DNA of 64,000 nt from Taeniopygia guttata (GCF_048771995.1 NC_133063.1:28538810-28602809), one strand, 5' to 3'; positions 10,585 through 22,844 are shown, counted from the first letter of the stretch. Translations and numbers: made by a program. Notes: a model not told the origin generated them from the sequence alone.

Positions 10585-12359
10585 TAGACATTGTGTTTTC
10601 ATGAACAAATGTTAGACAATGAGTCTTGGCATTAGTCTTCAGACAACTGTTACCTATGTTTTAATTTTAGGGACATAAATGTTTGGTATGAATAAGAGCG
10701 ACATGCTTTCTAGAAATGTAGCATTAAGCATTACGAACCTGATGTTTGGCCAGACTATCCATGCATGCAAAGTAAGCATGTGGTGCTTGTTGAAATAGAC
10801 AGTTTAAGCCCTTTACCTTTTTTCACCTCTTACATCAGTGTTTAAGTTAATATTAAGATGCCACTGTTTCTAAAATGGAAGCTGTGTTTTTGATATATCT
10901 GTATTTTGTACTTACATTTTGTTTAGCTATATTCACAGTACATTTCATTTTACTTCAATTAGACCATAGCCCAGTATTATTTCTAGTGAATAGCAGTTAT
11001 GTTCCTGGGAAATTATTTCAATATTGTAATGTGTATAGAAGTAGATACTGCCTAGTGAGTTAATGAACAAATCCTGTTTTGCAACCCACCAAATGACTGA
11101 AAAAAATTCCTCAGTGCCATGTAGTAACTTGACTGTTATACGTCATTTTGATTGTTATATATTGTAATGATATTACATTAGTGTTGCATATAACTGCTTG
11201 AAAAATAGAGCTGTTTTGAAGCTAGAAATTCACTTTTCTTAAAAATTATAAACAAATGCTGGCATGTGAACGAGTTCTAACTATCTTTGTGATTAGCCTA
11301 AAAATAAAAGATATGTTTACACAATTTTATCTTTAAAAATTCAATTCATCTTAAACAAATCGAGTTGTGCCAACAATGCATTCTAAATTTGATTCTCTTT
11401 TTATAGAAATTTCTAACTTAAAAAATCTTTATCATACAGAATAAAGTATTTCACCTGACTTTGAAGCTTGTGCTCTGTTCTTATGGCAAAAAATGCCTTA
11501 AACTTTTAGGCATAGCAGAAAATTAATAAATTCTGCCAGGTAAAAATATAGAGAGCAATTTTTTCAGACTTGTTGTTAGGGGTGTCTTTTCTTAACCAGC
11601 ATCATAGCTCTTCTCCAATCTGCTCCTACTGAGAGGAATTTACTGCATTCAGAATCTGTACATACTATGCTGGAATTCAAAAACAATAGATTAAAAAATA
11701 AGTACATGTCAAATTTTCAGAATATAACTCTAAGGAATTAATATATTTTCCCCAAAACTGTTCTGTGGAGCTTAAATGCCTGCCTGTCTGACATGTCAGT
11801 TTTTTCCTGGCCTAATAATTTTCAAGATGCCCTTTGCCCCAGATCCTTGAAATAAAACAAGGATGGCATTTGTCAGCAAGTTTCTCATGTCTGCTACCTC
11901 TCATTCCATGAGCTGTCATTTGAAAAGGTACATTTAACTTGTGAAAAGGTCATTTTTCAACTAAGAAGAGAGCTTGATGTTTTAGATTGTGTCTTGATCC
12001 AAATTCCATTTGACTCTACAGAAATAACTTGCACATGTGTAAGTACCTATACATCTCTGTGTGCATGTGTGCACACACAAATGAGGAACACAACAGGCAC
12101 CCTCCCATATTAAATAATTTTTCCTCCTTGGGATTCAAATATACACATAATCCTATGGCTTTCCACCAGGAGCCTATATAATTGCTCTTGCCATATCCAG
12201 GTCAGCTTACCATGCCTCTGTGTGTCTACTGTACCTTCAGATTTGATGTCCTATTACAAAGCAGATGAAGAAATACTTTGCAAGAAATACAGAAGTGGAT
12301 TTAAAAAAACAAGGAAAACTTCCTTAATTCATTTACTCAGTGTTTTTCTTTTCTGTAAG

Positions 12360-12570
12360 CACTCCAGAAGAGACTGTAAGAGCACTGCCACTTGTGGCTA
12401 ACTGGAAGGCAGACAAGCCATCTGGGCAAAAGATGGAGGTAATCCCACAGTTCACCTGGAAGCACTGCCTCCGTCACCACCAGCACACCACTGTCACAAA
12501 CAGTAGTTACAAGCAGGTTTTTGTAGCACACAGATCCATCAGATATCTGTATCAATTTTATAAGCAATGA
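12360..12570 (+). CDS. Possible terminal exon, open on both strands
   Basis: A strong acceptor-like site (TTTTTCTTTTCTGTAAG ending at 12359) precedes one phase base and 69 sense codons ending in TGA at 12568-12570. The first part encodes TPEETVRALPLVANWKADKP. A GTAATC donor-like site after codon 26 (ATGGAG, about 12438) gives an alternative internal exon of 79 bp. The minus strand is also open across 12567-12337, so the lack of stops is not strand-specific. No protein family is recognised and no partner exon is identified. This could be a conserved non-coding block. Confidence 0.22.
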
Positions 12571-13384
12571 GAAAAGTCACACATAAGCACAAGAGAAACC
12601 CCACATCAAACAGGTCCGCTTGCCTCATAGTTACTTGAGGAATAGGGATGAGATGGGTTAGTTTTCCCATCTGTTGTTCCTGATGCTTCTGGTGGTAATT
12701 TCATTATCTGAATTAGAGCACATATTTTTCAAAATCATCCAGAAGTCACCCAGGCCATCAGGTGTCTCTGGCAATGTGTTAAATCTCAAAAGCAAAATTG
12801 GTAAATATTGTCATACTGGCCAAGAGAGCTTTGGATCACCACTGTCACCTAAATGACACCTGGCATTCTTCTCACCCAGCCAGAGAAGCCTCTTTGTCCC
12901 TCCATTTCACAGTGGTACCAACTGCACAGCATGTTGCTGGCTGTGTGTGGCTTCTCTGATGAGCAGAATATAACATAATCTATATGTTCTGCAAGATAAG
13001 GCTTTGCAGTAGGTAATTTTCCTGCCCCTCTGACTGATATATGAGAGTTTGAAAGACTGGGCCGATGGGTATTGGGCATCCGCTGTCATTAGAACAAGCC
13101 CTGTGGATAGGTCTTTACAGCACACAACTGTTTTCCTTTCTCACAGCTGTCAAACATTTTTTCTGGAGCAAGACAATGTAAGTAACAGCAGCTCAAATAT
13201 AGCTCTTTAAAACTGTTTGTGTTTCATGAGGTGAAGAAAATTCCTTTTGGTCCAGTGGAGACTCTTAACTGAGTGTATAATAAAGGATTTTTTTTTTCTC
13301 TCTCTCGTTTTTATATCATGTACAAATGTAAAAGTAATGATAATAGGTTTTCCTCTTTGCTGATAATATAAGATGTTTCTGACA

Positions 13385-13860
13385 GGAACGAAATTCAAGA
13401 CGACACATTCCTGGCTCAGTTAGGCTACTCTGACTGATGTGGTCTGGTTACCTTTTCCCCCCTATTTTCTTTTTAGAAATATATTATCACCGGCACCTCA
13501 GAATGAGCCATGTATTTCTGCTACAAAGGTCAGCCCATTAAATACTTTTACACATACGCCCAATACAAATCAATTCTCTTTGGCTCAAGTGCGCTGAAAG
13601 AGGTCCAGATTACGTTCAGTCCAAATTGTATCACATTCTCCTCAATCAAATCCCCAAGAATTTGATTTTTTTTTAATCCACTGGTGCTAAAGAGCATTAA
13701 AAGCCAACTAAGAGCAAGATATAAACATATTTTAGCAGGTTGACTGGAATACTCACAGATGAGACAGGCAAATAGGCACCAAAATGAGCCATGGATTTTG
13801 ATGACCTGAAAAAGGCACTTGGCACATGGTAAGACATGACATAATAATTGAAATTTCATC
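13385..13860. promoter_or_regulatory. Possible conserved non-coding element
   Basis: The sequence changes here from AT-rich simple DNA to high-complexity sequence that keeps several CpGs (near 13389, 13403, 13491, 13557, 13591 and 13615). It has homeodomain-like TAAT cores and no splice-bordered open frame. That is how deeply conserved vertebrate enhancers often look, but conservation cannot be judged from one sequence. Confidence 0.2.
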
Positions 13861-14018
13861 ATTCTTATGAAGTTTTCTGTAGAATTATCACTCTTTAAAT
13901 CTAAAAATCAAAATATTTTGCTTTGCTCTATGTGGATAGCATTTATGAATCTCATTATTATAAGATGAATGTGTATAATTTAGAATGAAGTGTTAAACAT
14001 TTTATAACACAACGTGAA

Positions 14019-14103
14019 TCACAGAGTCATTAGGGTTGGAAAATACCTCTAAAATAATCAAGTCCAACCACTAGCCTAACTCCAGCAGGTCCAACACTGA
14101 ACA
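14019..14103 (-). mobile_element. CR1 LINE 3' end fragment (first of two)
   Basis: The minus-strand CR1 tail is readable as AATCACAGAGTCATTAGGGTTGGAAAATACC followed by a decayed AAGTCCAACC block and AGCAGGTCC. It is about 85 bp long and directly abuts a second CR1 tail. It encodes nothing. Confidence 0.85.
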
Positions 14104-14106
14104 ATA

Positions 14107-14305
14107 AAATCATAGAATCATTAAGATTGAAAAAGACCCTTAAGATCATCATGTCCAACCATCAATGTAGCACAAACACGTGTTCACAAATAAACCATGT
14201 CTCTAGGTGCCACATCCACTCAGTTTTGGAACACTTCCAGGGATAAGGACTCATCCACTTTGACAGTCAGCCTCTCCCAGTGATTGACCAGCCTTTTGGG
14301 AAAGA
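14107..14305 (-). mobile_element. CR1 LINE 3' end fragment (second of two)
   Basis: A fresh 3' terminus (ATCATAGAATCATTAAGATTG) starts here, followed by AAGATCATCATGTCCAACC, CACGTG..., CCACATCCAC and GACAGCCTCTCCCAGTG-like blocks read in reverse. This is a second, 5'-truncated minus-strand CR1. Two 3' ends in the same orientation within 90 bp mean one copy inserted at the edge of the other, or a subfamily with a duplicated tail. Confidence 0.9.
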
Positions 14306-17300
14306 AAAGGGATTACTAACTTCTGTAATGATGTGTCTGTTGATTTTGATTTTTCTCTTCAATAGGTATCCAAAGCAATCTACCAAATATTTTTGTCAGC
14401 TCAAGAGAATTCTGTCTTTTCCACTCCAAGTGGATATGCTACTCCAAGTGGATATGCTACTTGAAAAAGCTCCGTGGCAGAAGAAAACAAGCTTGTCTGC
14501 TGGTACCAGGTGCAGGGCTTGTTCACAGGTATGCTGGGCAGAGCCTAACTCTATGAAGTCCCAGATTTAGCAGTCAGGGTATAGCAGCCTGTGGGAAGGC
14601 AGCTCCTGGCCCAGGGTTGCAGCAGGACAACTCTGACCATCCAGCCTGTGCTTCTGCAACTCTGGAGCAGATGTTGTTCTACTGATTATGTGTGGGATTT
14701 GTTAATATAGCACTTTTGACTGAGCACACAACCTAACTGTGCTTGCACAAACTGCATCTTTGTTACTGGTTACACTCGTTCTCAGAGGACCATGTCTTTC
14801 TGCCTCAGACCAATGCTGCCTGCATTGATAGCACCTTAGCAAAGAACAAAGACAATTGTGAAGAGGCAGACAAATCACTAACAATTATAAATTATACAAG
14901 AACAAAATGTTCAAGTAATATTAACCTAAAGGTATCATCACCCATTTTCCTTCAATGGATGAAGTCAGCTAGTTAGTATTCAAGTGTTACTACCCAAATA
15001 ATTTTTTTTTTTTTAACTGAGCAGACTGGGGAAAATTCGTCAGGATGCCCTAATTCTGTTCCTTCATGCTTAATCAATCACACCTATGCTAAGTTGTGCA
15101 GTATTTTGTTGCAAAAGTCTTAACAAAGAAATTGGTCTGTGGCAAAATGAATAAAACATTTGCCTCAGTGTTAATGATCCTTAAGTGCCTCTAGAAAAAC
15201 GAGTTGGAAAGACTTCTTCCTTTAACAGAGAGACTTGAAGTAACTGCTATTAAGATAAAAAGGGCCATATTTAAGGGTGGAAATAAAAAAGGGAATACAC
15301 CTCTTATTTGAAGTGCCAGCCCAGTCCCTTGCACAAATACACATCCATGGGATCCTGAGGTAAGAGTTTGTTTTTATCCAGTCACCTCTTTCCTACTGCA
15401 GTTTTTACACCAGCATTAATCATCTTAATCTTTTCTCATTCTGTTTTCATGGAGCTTATTGTGTCACCTCAAAGACATTTATCAAGTGGTGGCTGACAGG
15501 ATGCAACTATTTACTTTGAAGCAGTGGGAGCATACAGGGCAGCGAAGCACAGTGAAAATCTGTATTGGCTGGCACTTGCAATTCCTGAACGATTCATACG
15601 TCTCCTTGAGCACGTCCCCAAAGGCAAAGAATAATGACTTATGTTTCCTTACAGAAATGTCATTTTTATCTGAGGCATAAAGTAGTAAAAGAAGAAAAAA
15701 CTGCTACATATTAAGCGTGCTGTAAAAGATTTATTTAAAGATAATTACAGACGAATGTAAAACCAGTGACTGAATGGTAGGGGATTATTTACTGTTATTT
15801 CAAATTAACTTACTTTAAATCCATCTAAAGCATACTTGAAGTTAAGATGAGGCCTTTCTTCTGATTTCTATTTTAAAAATAGAAAGGGAGAAACAAGAGC
15901 TACCACTGGTTTAGGGTGTGTATTTCATTAAATAATGTAATTGGTAGACAGCTGCTGACAACAAAATCCTCCTTTAAGAAAGCACTGATTTGAAAACTAT
16001 TGTGAGGTCATGTAACCTCATTATTCTCTTTACATCTTCCATTAGGTCAAAATACCAGTACCTTTTGCAGTAACTTTCATCTCAGGCAGCATATGCCAGA
16101 ATTTCACTTTCAACTCTGGCTTTTTTATTCTTCAGAAGGATTACAATCTGCAACACCACCGCTTCATTTTCATTACATCTTTTAGGGGAAATCAGTTTCA
16201 CATTGTGTTATTTTTATACTCCTTAACAAGGTTTAGAAAGAAAAAGAGAAAATGAATCCTTTTAAATTAAGAGGTCCCAGTTTGATAGCACTTTCCAAAA
16301 AAAAAAAAAAAAAAAAAAGAAACCTCTATTTTATGAATAGTTTTCTTGAAAAGGATATGCAGCAGCGGAACATTGAAATCCCAACTGTCTAAGCTGAAGT
16401 CATTGATGTGTATTATCTGCTATCTGCTGGCTGCTATCATTAACAAGGCAGCTTTAAAAGGACAGTTCTTAAAGCCTGGAAAATTTCTTTGGGCTAAAAC
16501 TCTGAGGATGGCCTCTCTATCCTTTATCTAAAAAAATTAATCCTCTTGCGTGTGTACATATATAAAAAATTCGTCTCCTCTTGCTGGACTTTCACAGTAT
16601 TTTTCATTTTCTTTGCTTGACTCCTAATAATTTTTCTGTGCAAGGCTAAGACCATTTCTGAACATTTACACAGAATAATAATGAAGTCCTCTGGCTGATT
16701 TGTAACATGCAAAACCCTCCTTACAAATTTTCCGTAGGTATCTGCTACTGCTTTCCTCAACCTCCTTCGAAGGAAAATTTTAGGAGAAAGCCTAATGTAT
16801 TCTCTCCAATGATTTTGTAGGAGTTGATGTGAGTGTACTGACTTTTCTTATTTTCATAGTTTTATTTTGAGTAAGGTTGTCTTTTCTGATTCCTTGATTA
16901 ACTTTGATTTTTGGGAGGAGGTGGGGAGGGGAGGGAAAAGAGAAGGTAGGACCATTCTGGAGCCACAACAAAATGTGATCCTGTAAACTGATTACAATAA
17001 AATAGCCATTATGTGTTATCAGGAAAGCAAATTTCCATGATGGACTATTGCCCATTCAGTGCAATAAATTTCAAATGATAGAATATGAAGGGAAAGAGGT
17101 CTAAAAACAGTGATGATACTAAGACTGTTTAATTTATACTTTATTTTCAGGTAAAGGTTGGACAAAAGATGAAATTATTTTTATAGACTTATTAAGGTCT
17201 TTTAATTGTCATTGTCAGATGTTTATTTGATTGTAACTCTTCCTGTATCTGGCTAGAAAATCGATATGGATTCCTGGAAACAGAGTTCTATCTTTAAGAA

Positions 17301-18391
17301 GAAACTCTAGCACAAACTTCTGATAAAACTCTTGTAATAAATGCTTAAGTTACACAAGTTAAAGAGTTGCTCACCTTAGTCAATCTACAATATAACCTGA
17401 AATGCCAAAAGTTTTGCAAGAAAAAAAAAAAAAGCAATTTTATGCATTAAAAATTGAACCAATCAAGAAAACAAAGAATCAATATCTCTGCCCTGAAGAG
17501 GAATATGATAATTTTAAAAATTTGCATCTCAAATTATTTGAAATTTAAAATAGTCATAATACTCTATTTTTTTAGCATCTTTAAAAATAAATTATTCCAA
17601 GAACTGTGAATCTCTGTATTATTTTCAATGTCTTGTGAATCATTGAAATAAAAAATTATGTTGATCGTATAATGGCAGCTATCATATGTAGTAAGACCAT
17701 TAATTAGGATGACAAAATTCAAAGCAGGAAGCACTGTGCATAACAGAGTACTAAGAAACACACTACAATATGAAGTTCATCTCCTGGGAGTGGTCTGGAA
17801 TGACCTCTCCCTGTCTTCAAAGTCTATCTCTGAAACTAGATTTGAGGAGATGTTGTCCCAGACTGCAGCAGCACTTTGCTTCAGCCTAAAAACAAATTTG
17901 AGGAAAAGTAATGCATGAATCAATTTGGACAAATTTAGCAACAGTCTCCAGACCCAGATCTCAAAATTAATTAAAATTTCCTCAAGGTTATTTGCTTTTA
18001 GTTTCTTTGCATAATCTCAGCTCTTTTTATGTAGAGATGGAATACAGAAGTCATGCTCAAAAAGACGAGAGTTGGCAATATTTCAGTGAAAAAGGATGTC
18101 CAATCAGTCCAGGACTGTGATTTCAATGAAGGTATTTTCACCCTGGGGAAACACTGCCATGAGATTTGATTATTACAGCTGTGTTTTGGATCGAGATGTG
18201 AGAGTTCCACACTTGGTAATAAGGACAGTATCTGTTTGGACTTCACAAAGCCTACAAGCTATCTTTCTATTTTAAAATACAGTGAATGAAGCCACATTCT
18301 GAATTTTGTTAGCTGCAAATGGACTGTGAGTAGTCAGCATGGTGGATTTACCTGCATAAATTAAAGGTAAATACATCTGGCCTTGAGAAAA
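14306..18391. other. AT-rich non-repetitive DNA
   Basis: No gene is recognised. A perfect 18-bp tandem duplication sits at 14423-14458, and a 22-A run at 16297-16318. A non-repetitive block at about 15440-15660 keeps several CpGs and an open plus frame of 73 codons, but has no recognisable domain or splice borders. Confidence 0.55.
14423..14458. repeat. Perfect 18-bp tandem duplication
   Basis: ACTCCAAGTGGATATGCT occurs twice in immediate succession, at 14423-14440 and 14441-14458. There is no divergence, so it is recent or polymorphic slippage. Confidence 0.95.
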
Positions 18392-18418
18392 TACACCTGA
18401 ATATAAACCTATCAGGTT
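18392..18418 (+). repeat. 27-nt exact direct repeat, copy 1
   Basis: The 27-nt sequence beginning TACACCTGAATATAAACC is identical to 21809-21835. It contains a short dyad AACCT-ATC-AGGTT. The flanks are not similar between the copies. The retroviral unit at 18745-20889 lies between the two. Confidence 0.95.
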
Positions 18419-19554
18419 CACATTTGTGGTCTGCGTTACACATTCACACATTGAAAAACACATAACCTGCAAAAAAAAAAAAAAATCTGCCTTTCCTTGC
18501 TTAGACAGAGCTCCACTTTGCACTTCAGGCCCCAAAAATGAACTGGCTTTCATCACTACCTCAAAGATTAAGATTACTTAAACTATACTTTAGGGAAGGA
18601 ATGTATAAGGAGTATGTTTTGGTAAGTTTTTGCAGACCACTTCAGTCAGCAAAATAATGTCCTTTATAGGCATGTCAAAAACATACATGGTAGGTCTTGA
18701 CATAATGGATGCACTCCTTAGATAAGTAAAAAAAGCCATTCTGTTGTTGCCGTGTGAGACCGGCTCCAGGCGGGCACCTGCAGGCACGGCGGGAGGAGGG
18801 GAGAGGCGGTGGCCGCTTTTCCCCTTCAGCTCTTTGAGGCTCAGTTCTAGCGCAGGAACAGCGCAGGAACAGATGAAATGGCGACACAGGGCTCGGGTGC
18901 AAACACGTGTTTATTGTAGAAGGTAGTTACTGAGACACCGGGGCACCAAACAAGGGTCGGTTATACCCCGTGCTGGGGGCGGGTGGGGGGGGAACCTGAG
19001 CCGCGGCCAATGGGGACAGGGCAGGGGACAGGGGCAGGGAAACCCCGGAGACCCCGGGAAGGCAGGAGCAGCAATGGGAAAGGCGGGGAGGGGGGCAAGG
19101 ACAGACCACATGGCGCAGGGGAGTGATAAGGGAATGCAGGGTTGGGACAAAGGACTGCGGGGGGAGTGGGGTGGGGGAATGGGGAGGGAAGAAGAGAAAG
19201 TTACAAATCCCGCAACTCAATCTTTTGAATTTACATAAAGGAAAGGGAGTTCTGAGGTAAAAACAGATTAGCAACGTTACAAATTCGAGAGATATCAGAA
19301 AGCGATACATCAATCATAGTTACAGTGAATGGGGCAAAAATTACAATTTAAGATAAAGGGTACAAAATTATCACAAACACATTCTGTATCGAGGATGAAA
19401 GCAGGATTCATGACGAGATGCTTGTGGTTTTTCGAATTCTAGCAGAGCAGAAGCAGCGACGTGGTTTCTCCAATTTGATTATTTGATTGTGAAGTTGGCA
19501 TAGCATTGTGGGCAGTAATTAGAGAGGATGATCTTTCCTTCTATAAGATATAAC

Positions 19555-20187
19555 TCAATCCAAGAATTTATTTCCAGAATAGCACAAGCAATGGGGAAAA
19601 CTTGTATTGAAATAATAAGGGAACTTTGGGCAAGGTACATTTAGGAGATGGGATAGGGGTGAACCTGGGCGCCACTGTTTCAGGGGAAAGAAAACAGTGG
19701 AGCCGTGGTCCAGGTTTCCAGCTCTGCTCCCTTCGAAGGGAGCCCTCCCCCGCAGCAAAGGGGAAAGCTCTCTTACAAAGGAAGGACCTCTAACGGAGGG
19801 GCCCCTCCGGCGATCCCTCCCATCAGAGGGGGGCCAGAAGAAGGACTGGGGGATTAATCCAATCTCACCTCCTCCCCAATAGGGGCTGGCCTTGTTACAG
19901 GATGGTGCAGGGCCATTGGGGGAGGGATGGGGCTGGCGGGAAAACTTGGGTGGAAGAGAAGGATCAAGGCGGGAAAATGGGGTCCCTGTAGCGTGGCCAG
20001 CACCATCTTGGGAGGGGGTGCGGGGTGCACTGCATCTCGCCCTGGGAGCCACAGCCAATGCCACCCCTAAGGGAGGATAACAGTGTCCGGCAGGGTGCTT
20101 GGGGTGGCTCGGCCGCTGCCATTCCCAAGGGAGAAGGTTTGGGGAAGTCCGTGGGGAAAGGGGAAGGGGGAGCTTCGCAGAAGCCAA
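19555..20187 (-). other. 210-codon open frame inside the retroviral unit
   Basis: This is the longest ATG-initiated frame in the window. The product would be proline-, serine- and arginine-rich with no domain I recognise. High GC and C-runs make stops rare, so the frame may be incidental to U3 composition. I would not call it a functional gene. It may be residual gag/env-like or LTR-encoded sequence. Confidence 0.3.
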
Positions 20188-20594
20188 GGGGGAAATCTAG
20201 AGGTGAGTGGCCCGACATGGCCACTAAGCTGACGAAATGCGTGGATGTGAAGGGCCTCTCTTAGGATGTTAACAATTCTCCCATAGCTGACATGTCGCCG
20301 TTTACAATTCTGTCCCATTGGTGTCCTTTCGACCCCTCCTGCCCCCATAGCCCAGAATAGGGAGGAGAGGGTAGAAAAGGCAGCTTTCCGAGAAAGAGAA
20401 GGAGCTTTCCAGTATGAGTTACCCCAGAAAAGACCGAGCGAGGTTGCGTCCTCCTCGGAAAAGAAAAAGCCTCCTGGCCACCAGGGACATGCAAGCCTAC
20501 AGTCCCCATCTGGGCACGGACGGTGGTTAAAATGCAGAAAAGAAAAAAAGGTAGCTCAGCCGCCCACCAGGGTCCCACCCTGTTCTGACCCAAC

Positions 20595-20828
20595 TTACCC
20601 TCTGGGCTTGGGTGGTGAAATCTCTATCTCTCTCCTCAGCTGTGGAAAATCATGCTGAACTGAGGATGTATTCTGTAGCAGTTTGGCTCTCCCAGAAGCC
20701 TGGGTGTTTCCGTCAACCATAGCTTGCCCTGAAACCCTGGGTTTGGCCACTGTCAGCCTCTGGTCGCCATTTAAATGCCATCCCCTGACGGGCCATTCTT
20801 CGAGCTCAGTCCATCGAGCCACTGCCAA
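20595..20828 (-). other. 77-codon open frame ending at a splice donor
   Basis: This minus-strand frame starts at an ATG and ends in a TAA that is itself part of a GTAAGT splice-donor consensus (plus-strand ACTTAC at 20593-20598). Its composition is charged and not low-complexity. A frame that stops inside a donor is consistent with a spliced leader or accessory exon of a retroelement, but no family is recognised. Confidence 0.3.
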
Positions 20829-20895
20829 ACTGTCCTCTTTGTTCCTCGGATAAGTCTACCCGGCTCCCGGCCCCTGCAGTCTGGCTGCATTCTGT

Positions 20896-22844
20896 GAAAA
20901 CCAGGATTTTCATAGATGCTACATGCAACACCAACAACATCAACAAAAAGGGAGAGAGAAAAAGAGACAAATCTTGACAATGTATTGTATTCTAATTTGT
21001 TAGACTGCCTTTGATTAGCACTTTCCAAGGGTACAGGTAAGCATTTGACAGACCTGCATGTGCCAGGGATGCCCCACAAACATTTTCTCTGTGATTAACT
21101 GTTAAAGACTTACAAACTTGCTACTTGTCTAGCCTGCACTCACCTTTATAAAGGTAAAATTGCCCAATACCTTTCTCCAAGAATTAAGACAATATGATTT
21201 AGATGTTTGCTAGATGATCAGTAGCATTCAGGAAAAAAATTACTTGAAAATTCTGTAAGTTTCAAGGGGAAAGAAAGGACATTAAGTTTTTATTAAAATA
21301 GATAACAGGATTGTTATCAGTGCATCAGTTTCCTATTGCCTGCTGAATGAGAATTCAGGACTCTATAAACAATACACTGTCAAAAAAAGCTTCTGGATGC
21401 ACAGCAGTAGCAAAATAACAGTTCAATTTTCCTGTAGAACTTAATTTTATGAAACATTTATTTAAGAAATGCAAGGTTATTAAAAATGTGTGAATATATA
21501 TGTATGTGTGTGGGCATATGTGTATGGATATGTTTTTTTTAAAAGGTTCATTTTTTGAAGCTTGAATATACACTCTTGTATATCACTCTTGTATGTATTA
21601 AGTAGCCCTAGAATTAAAAGAAAACATGCTAGAGCTTTTAGTCGATTCTCTAAAGAGATAGTTTTTGTCCAAAATTATGAAAACCACAAGTTTTGAGGTT
21701 AACAACATGTGCCGAATGTACGAAACAGTGATAGTCACTTCTTGTCTCATGTAACATCTCAGTTTCTGCTCACAGACGAAACATTGGCCAGTTTTCATAA
21801 TGTGACTGTACACCTGAATATAAACCTATCAGGTTTAAACCTTACGGTGCAGATAGCGTGTAAACTGCAGAAGACATTTGTCCATCAAAACTCATTCCTT
21901 CTGAATATTTTCACTGACTTGCACAGTTTTCTCTCACTCACTCTCACTTGAGATTAAAATGAGACCAAATGATTTTGTGATTCTCACATGAGTTTTAAAC
22001 CCATTCAAACTCACTCATATTTTAGCACATATAGTCACACCATGAATTTTTTGCCTGCAGCAGCTCGCACCCTCATCCTTCTGATAAGAATTAAGGAGGA
22101 AAAAAGTGTGCCACACTTCTTTTCAACTTCTATGGATTAGAAGTAAGACTATGTATTTGAAAATATTGAAGACATTGACATTATTGATATTGCAGATGGG
22201 AGAGGAAAGGTTTTGTCACTGTCAGTCCAAGCCTATCCCTCACAACACATCCCTCCCAGTAGCTAGAAGTTTAAGTCATACTTGAGTACTCTACATACCT
22301 TCCTTAGAGCAGTTTGGCACAGCCCTAGATTAGGTGGGGATGTTATACTACTGCTAGTTATACATGTGACAGGTGAAAAGCAGAGATACATAATCTGGGC
22401 TTCATCTAGCTGCAGTGAAAAGTGCTAAGCACAAGTGCTCATTCTTGCCAAGGCCTTTACCTTCATGAAGAGGAAACCATGGAACTAAAATCTAAATGAG
22501 CGTCCCAGGATGCTCATCCTAAGCTGTAGGATAATTATGTTTTTCCATTCTAAATACAGACCCAGCCCATACTTCCTTTTTTCCCCCATTTCTGTCTTCT
22601 TCCTAAAGACAAGTTTATAACTTTTATAATTTTACCCATTTTACTTGCATTTTCTCATTTCCTCTCATGGGACTGCTTATAAGCACAATGTGGGTTGCAC
22701 TTGATCAGAAGAAGGAAAATTACCCCTCTTTTGGGCATAAAAAAATCTTTCTTTTCATCCTATTCATTCCTCAATGGCTTTTCCTCTCTAGTTAAGTCTA
22801 GTTCTCAGTTGTTCTCCTCACTTTTCCTTATGTACTTGTATAGA
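20896..22844. other. AT-rich non-repetitive DNA
   Basis: No gene is seen. It includes a TG/TA-rich patch at about 21490-21530 and the second copy of the 27-nt repeat at 21809-21835. Confidence 0.6.
21809..21835 (+). repeat. 27-nt exact direct repeat, copy 2
   Basis: Identical over 27 nt to 18392-18418. Here the dyad is one base pair longer (AAACCT-ATC-AGGTTT). The copies start 3417 bp apart. Confidence 0.95.

Larger units (their letters stand above)
9836..14018. other. AT-rich non-repetitive DNA
   Basis: No gene is recognised apart from the exon-like island at 12360-12570. Features seen are a 20-bp perfect palindrome at 10565-10584, a TG/CA-rich patch at about 12055-12080, and a high-complexity CpG-retaining block at about 13385-13860 that could be a conserved non-coding element. 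A 152-codon minus frame crossing 9707-10165 is half antisense CR1 and is not accepted as a gene. Confidence 0.55.
18745..20889 (-). mobile_element. 2.1-kb GC-rich retroviral unit, probable long solo LTR
   Basis: A GC-rich block stands out sharply from AT-rich flanks. Its plus-strand edges are TGTTGCCGTG at 18745 and GGCTGCA at 20889, giving TG...CA, flanked by a perfect 6-bp duplication TTCTGT (18739-18744 and 20890-20895). Read on the minus strand, a CCAAT-like site, a TATAA (plus TTATA at 18961-18965), AATAAA (plus TTTATT at 18910-18915) and a 165-bp U5-like end follow in order, as in an LTR. The two ends do not resemble each other, so no LTR-internal-LTR structure is seen; U3 would be about 1.9 kb. 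It contains open minus frames, including 210 codons (19555-20187) and 77 codons (20595-20828). A hydrophobic, signal-peptide-like segment also lies on the minus strand near 20531-20590, in the frame that runs to 20261. Alternatively it is env-derived internal sequence plus a 3' LTR whose far border is coincidental. Confidence 0.8.

Noticed and set aside
16297..16318. 22-A run as the tail of a processed retrocopy
   Set aside because: No gene-like body precedes it and no flanking duplication is visible.
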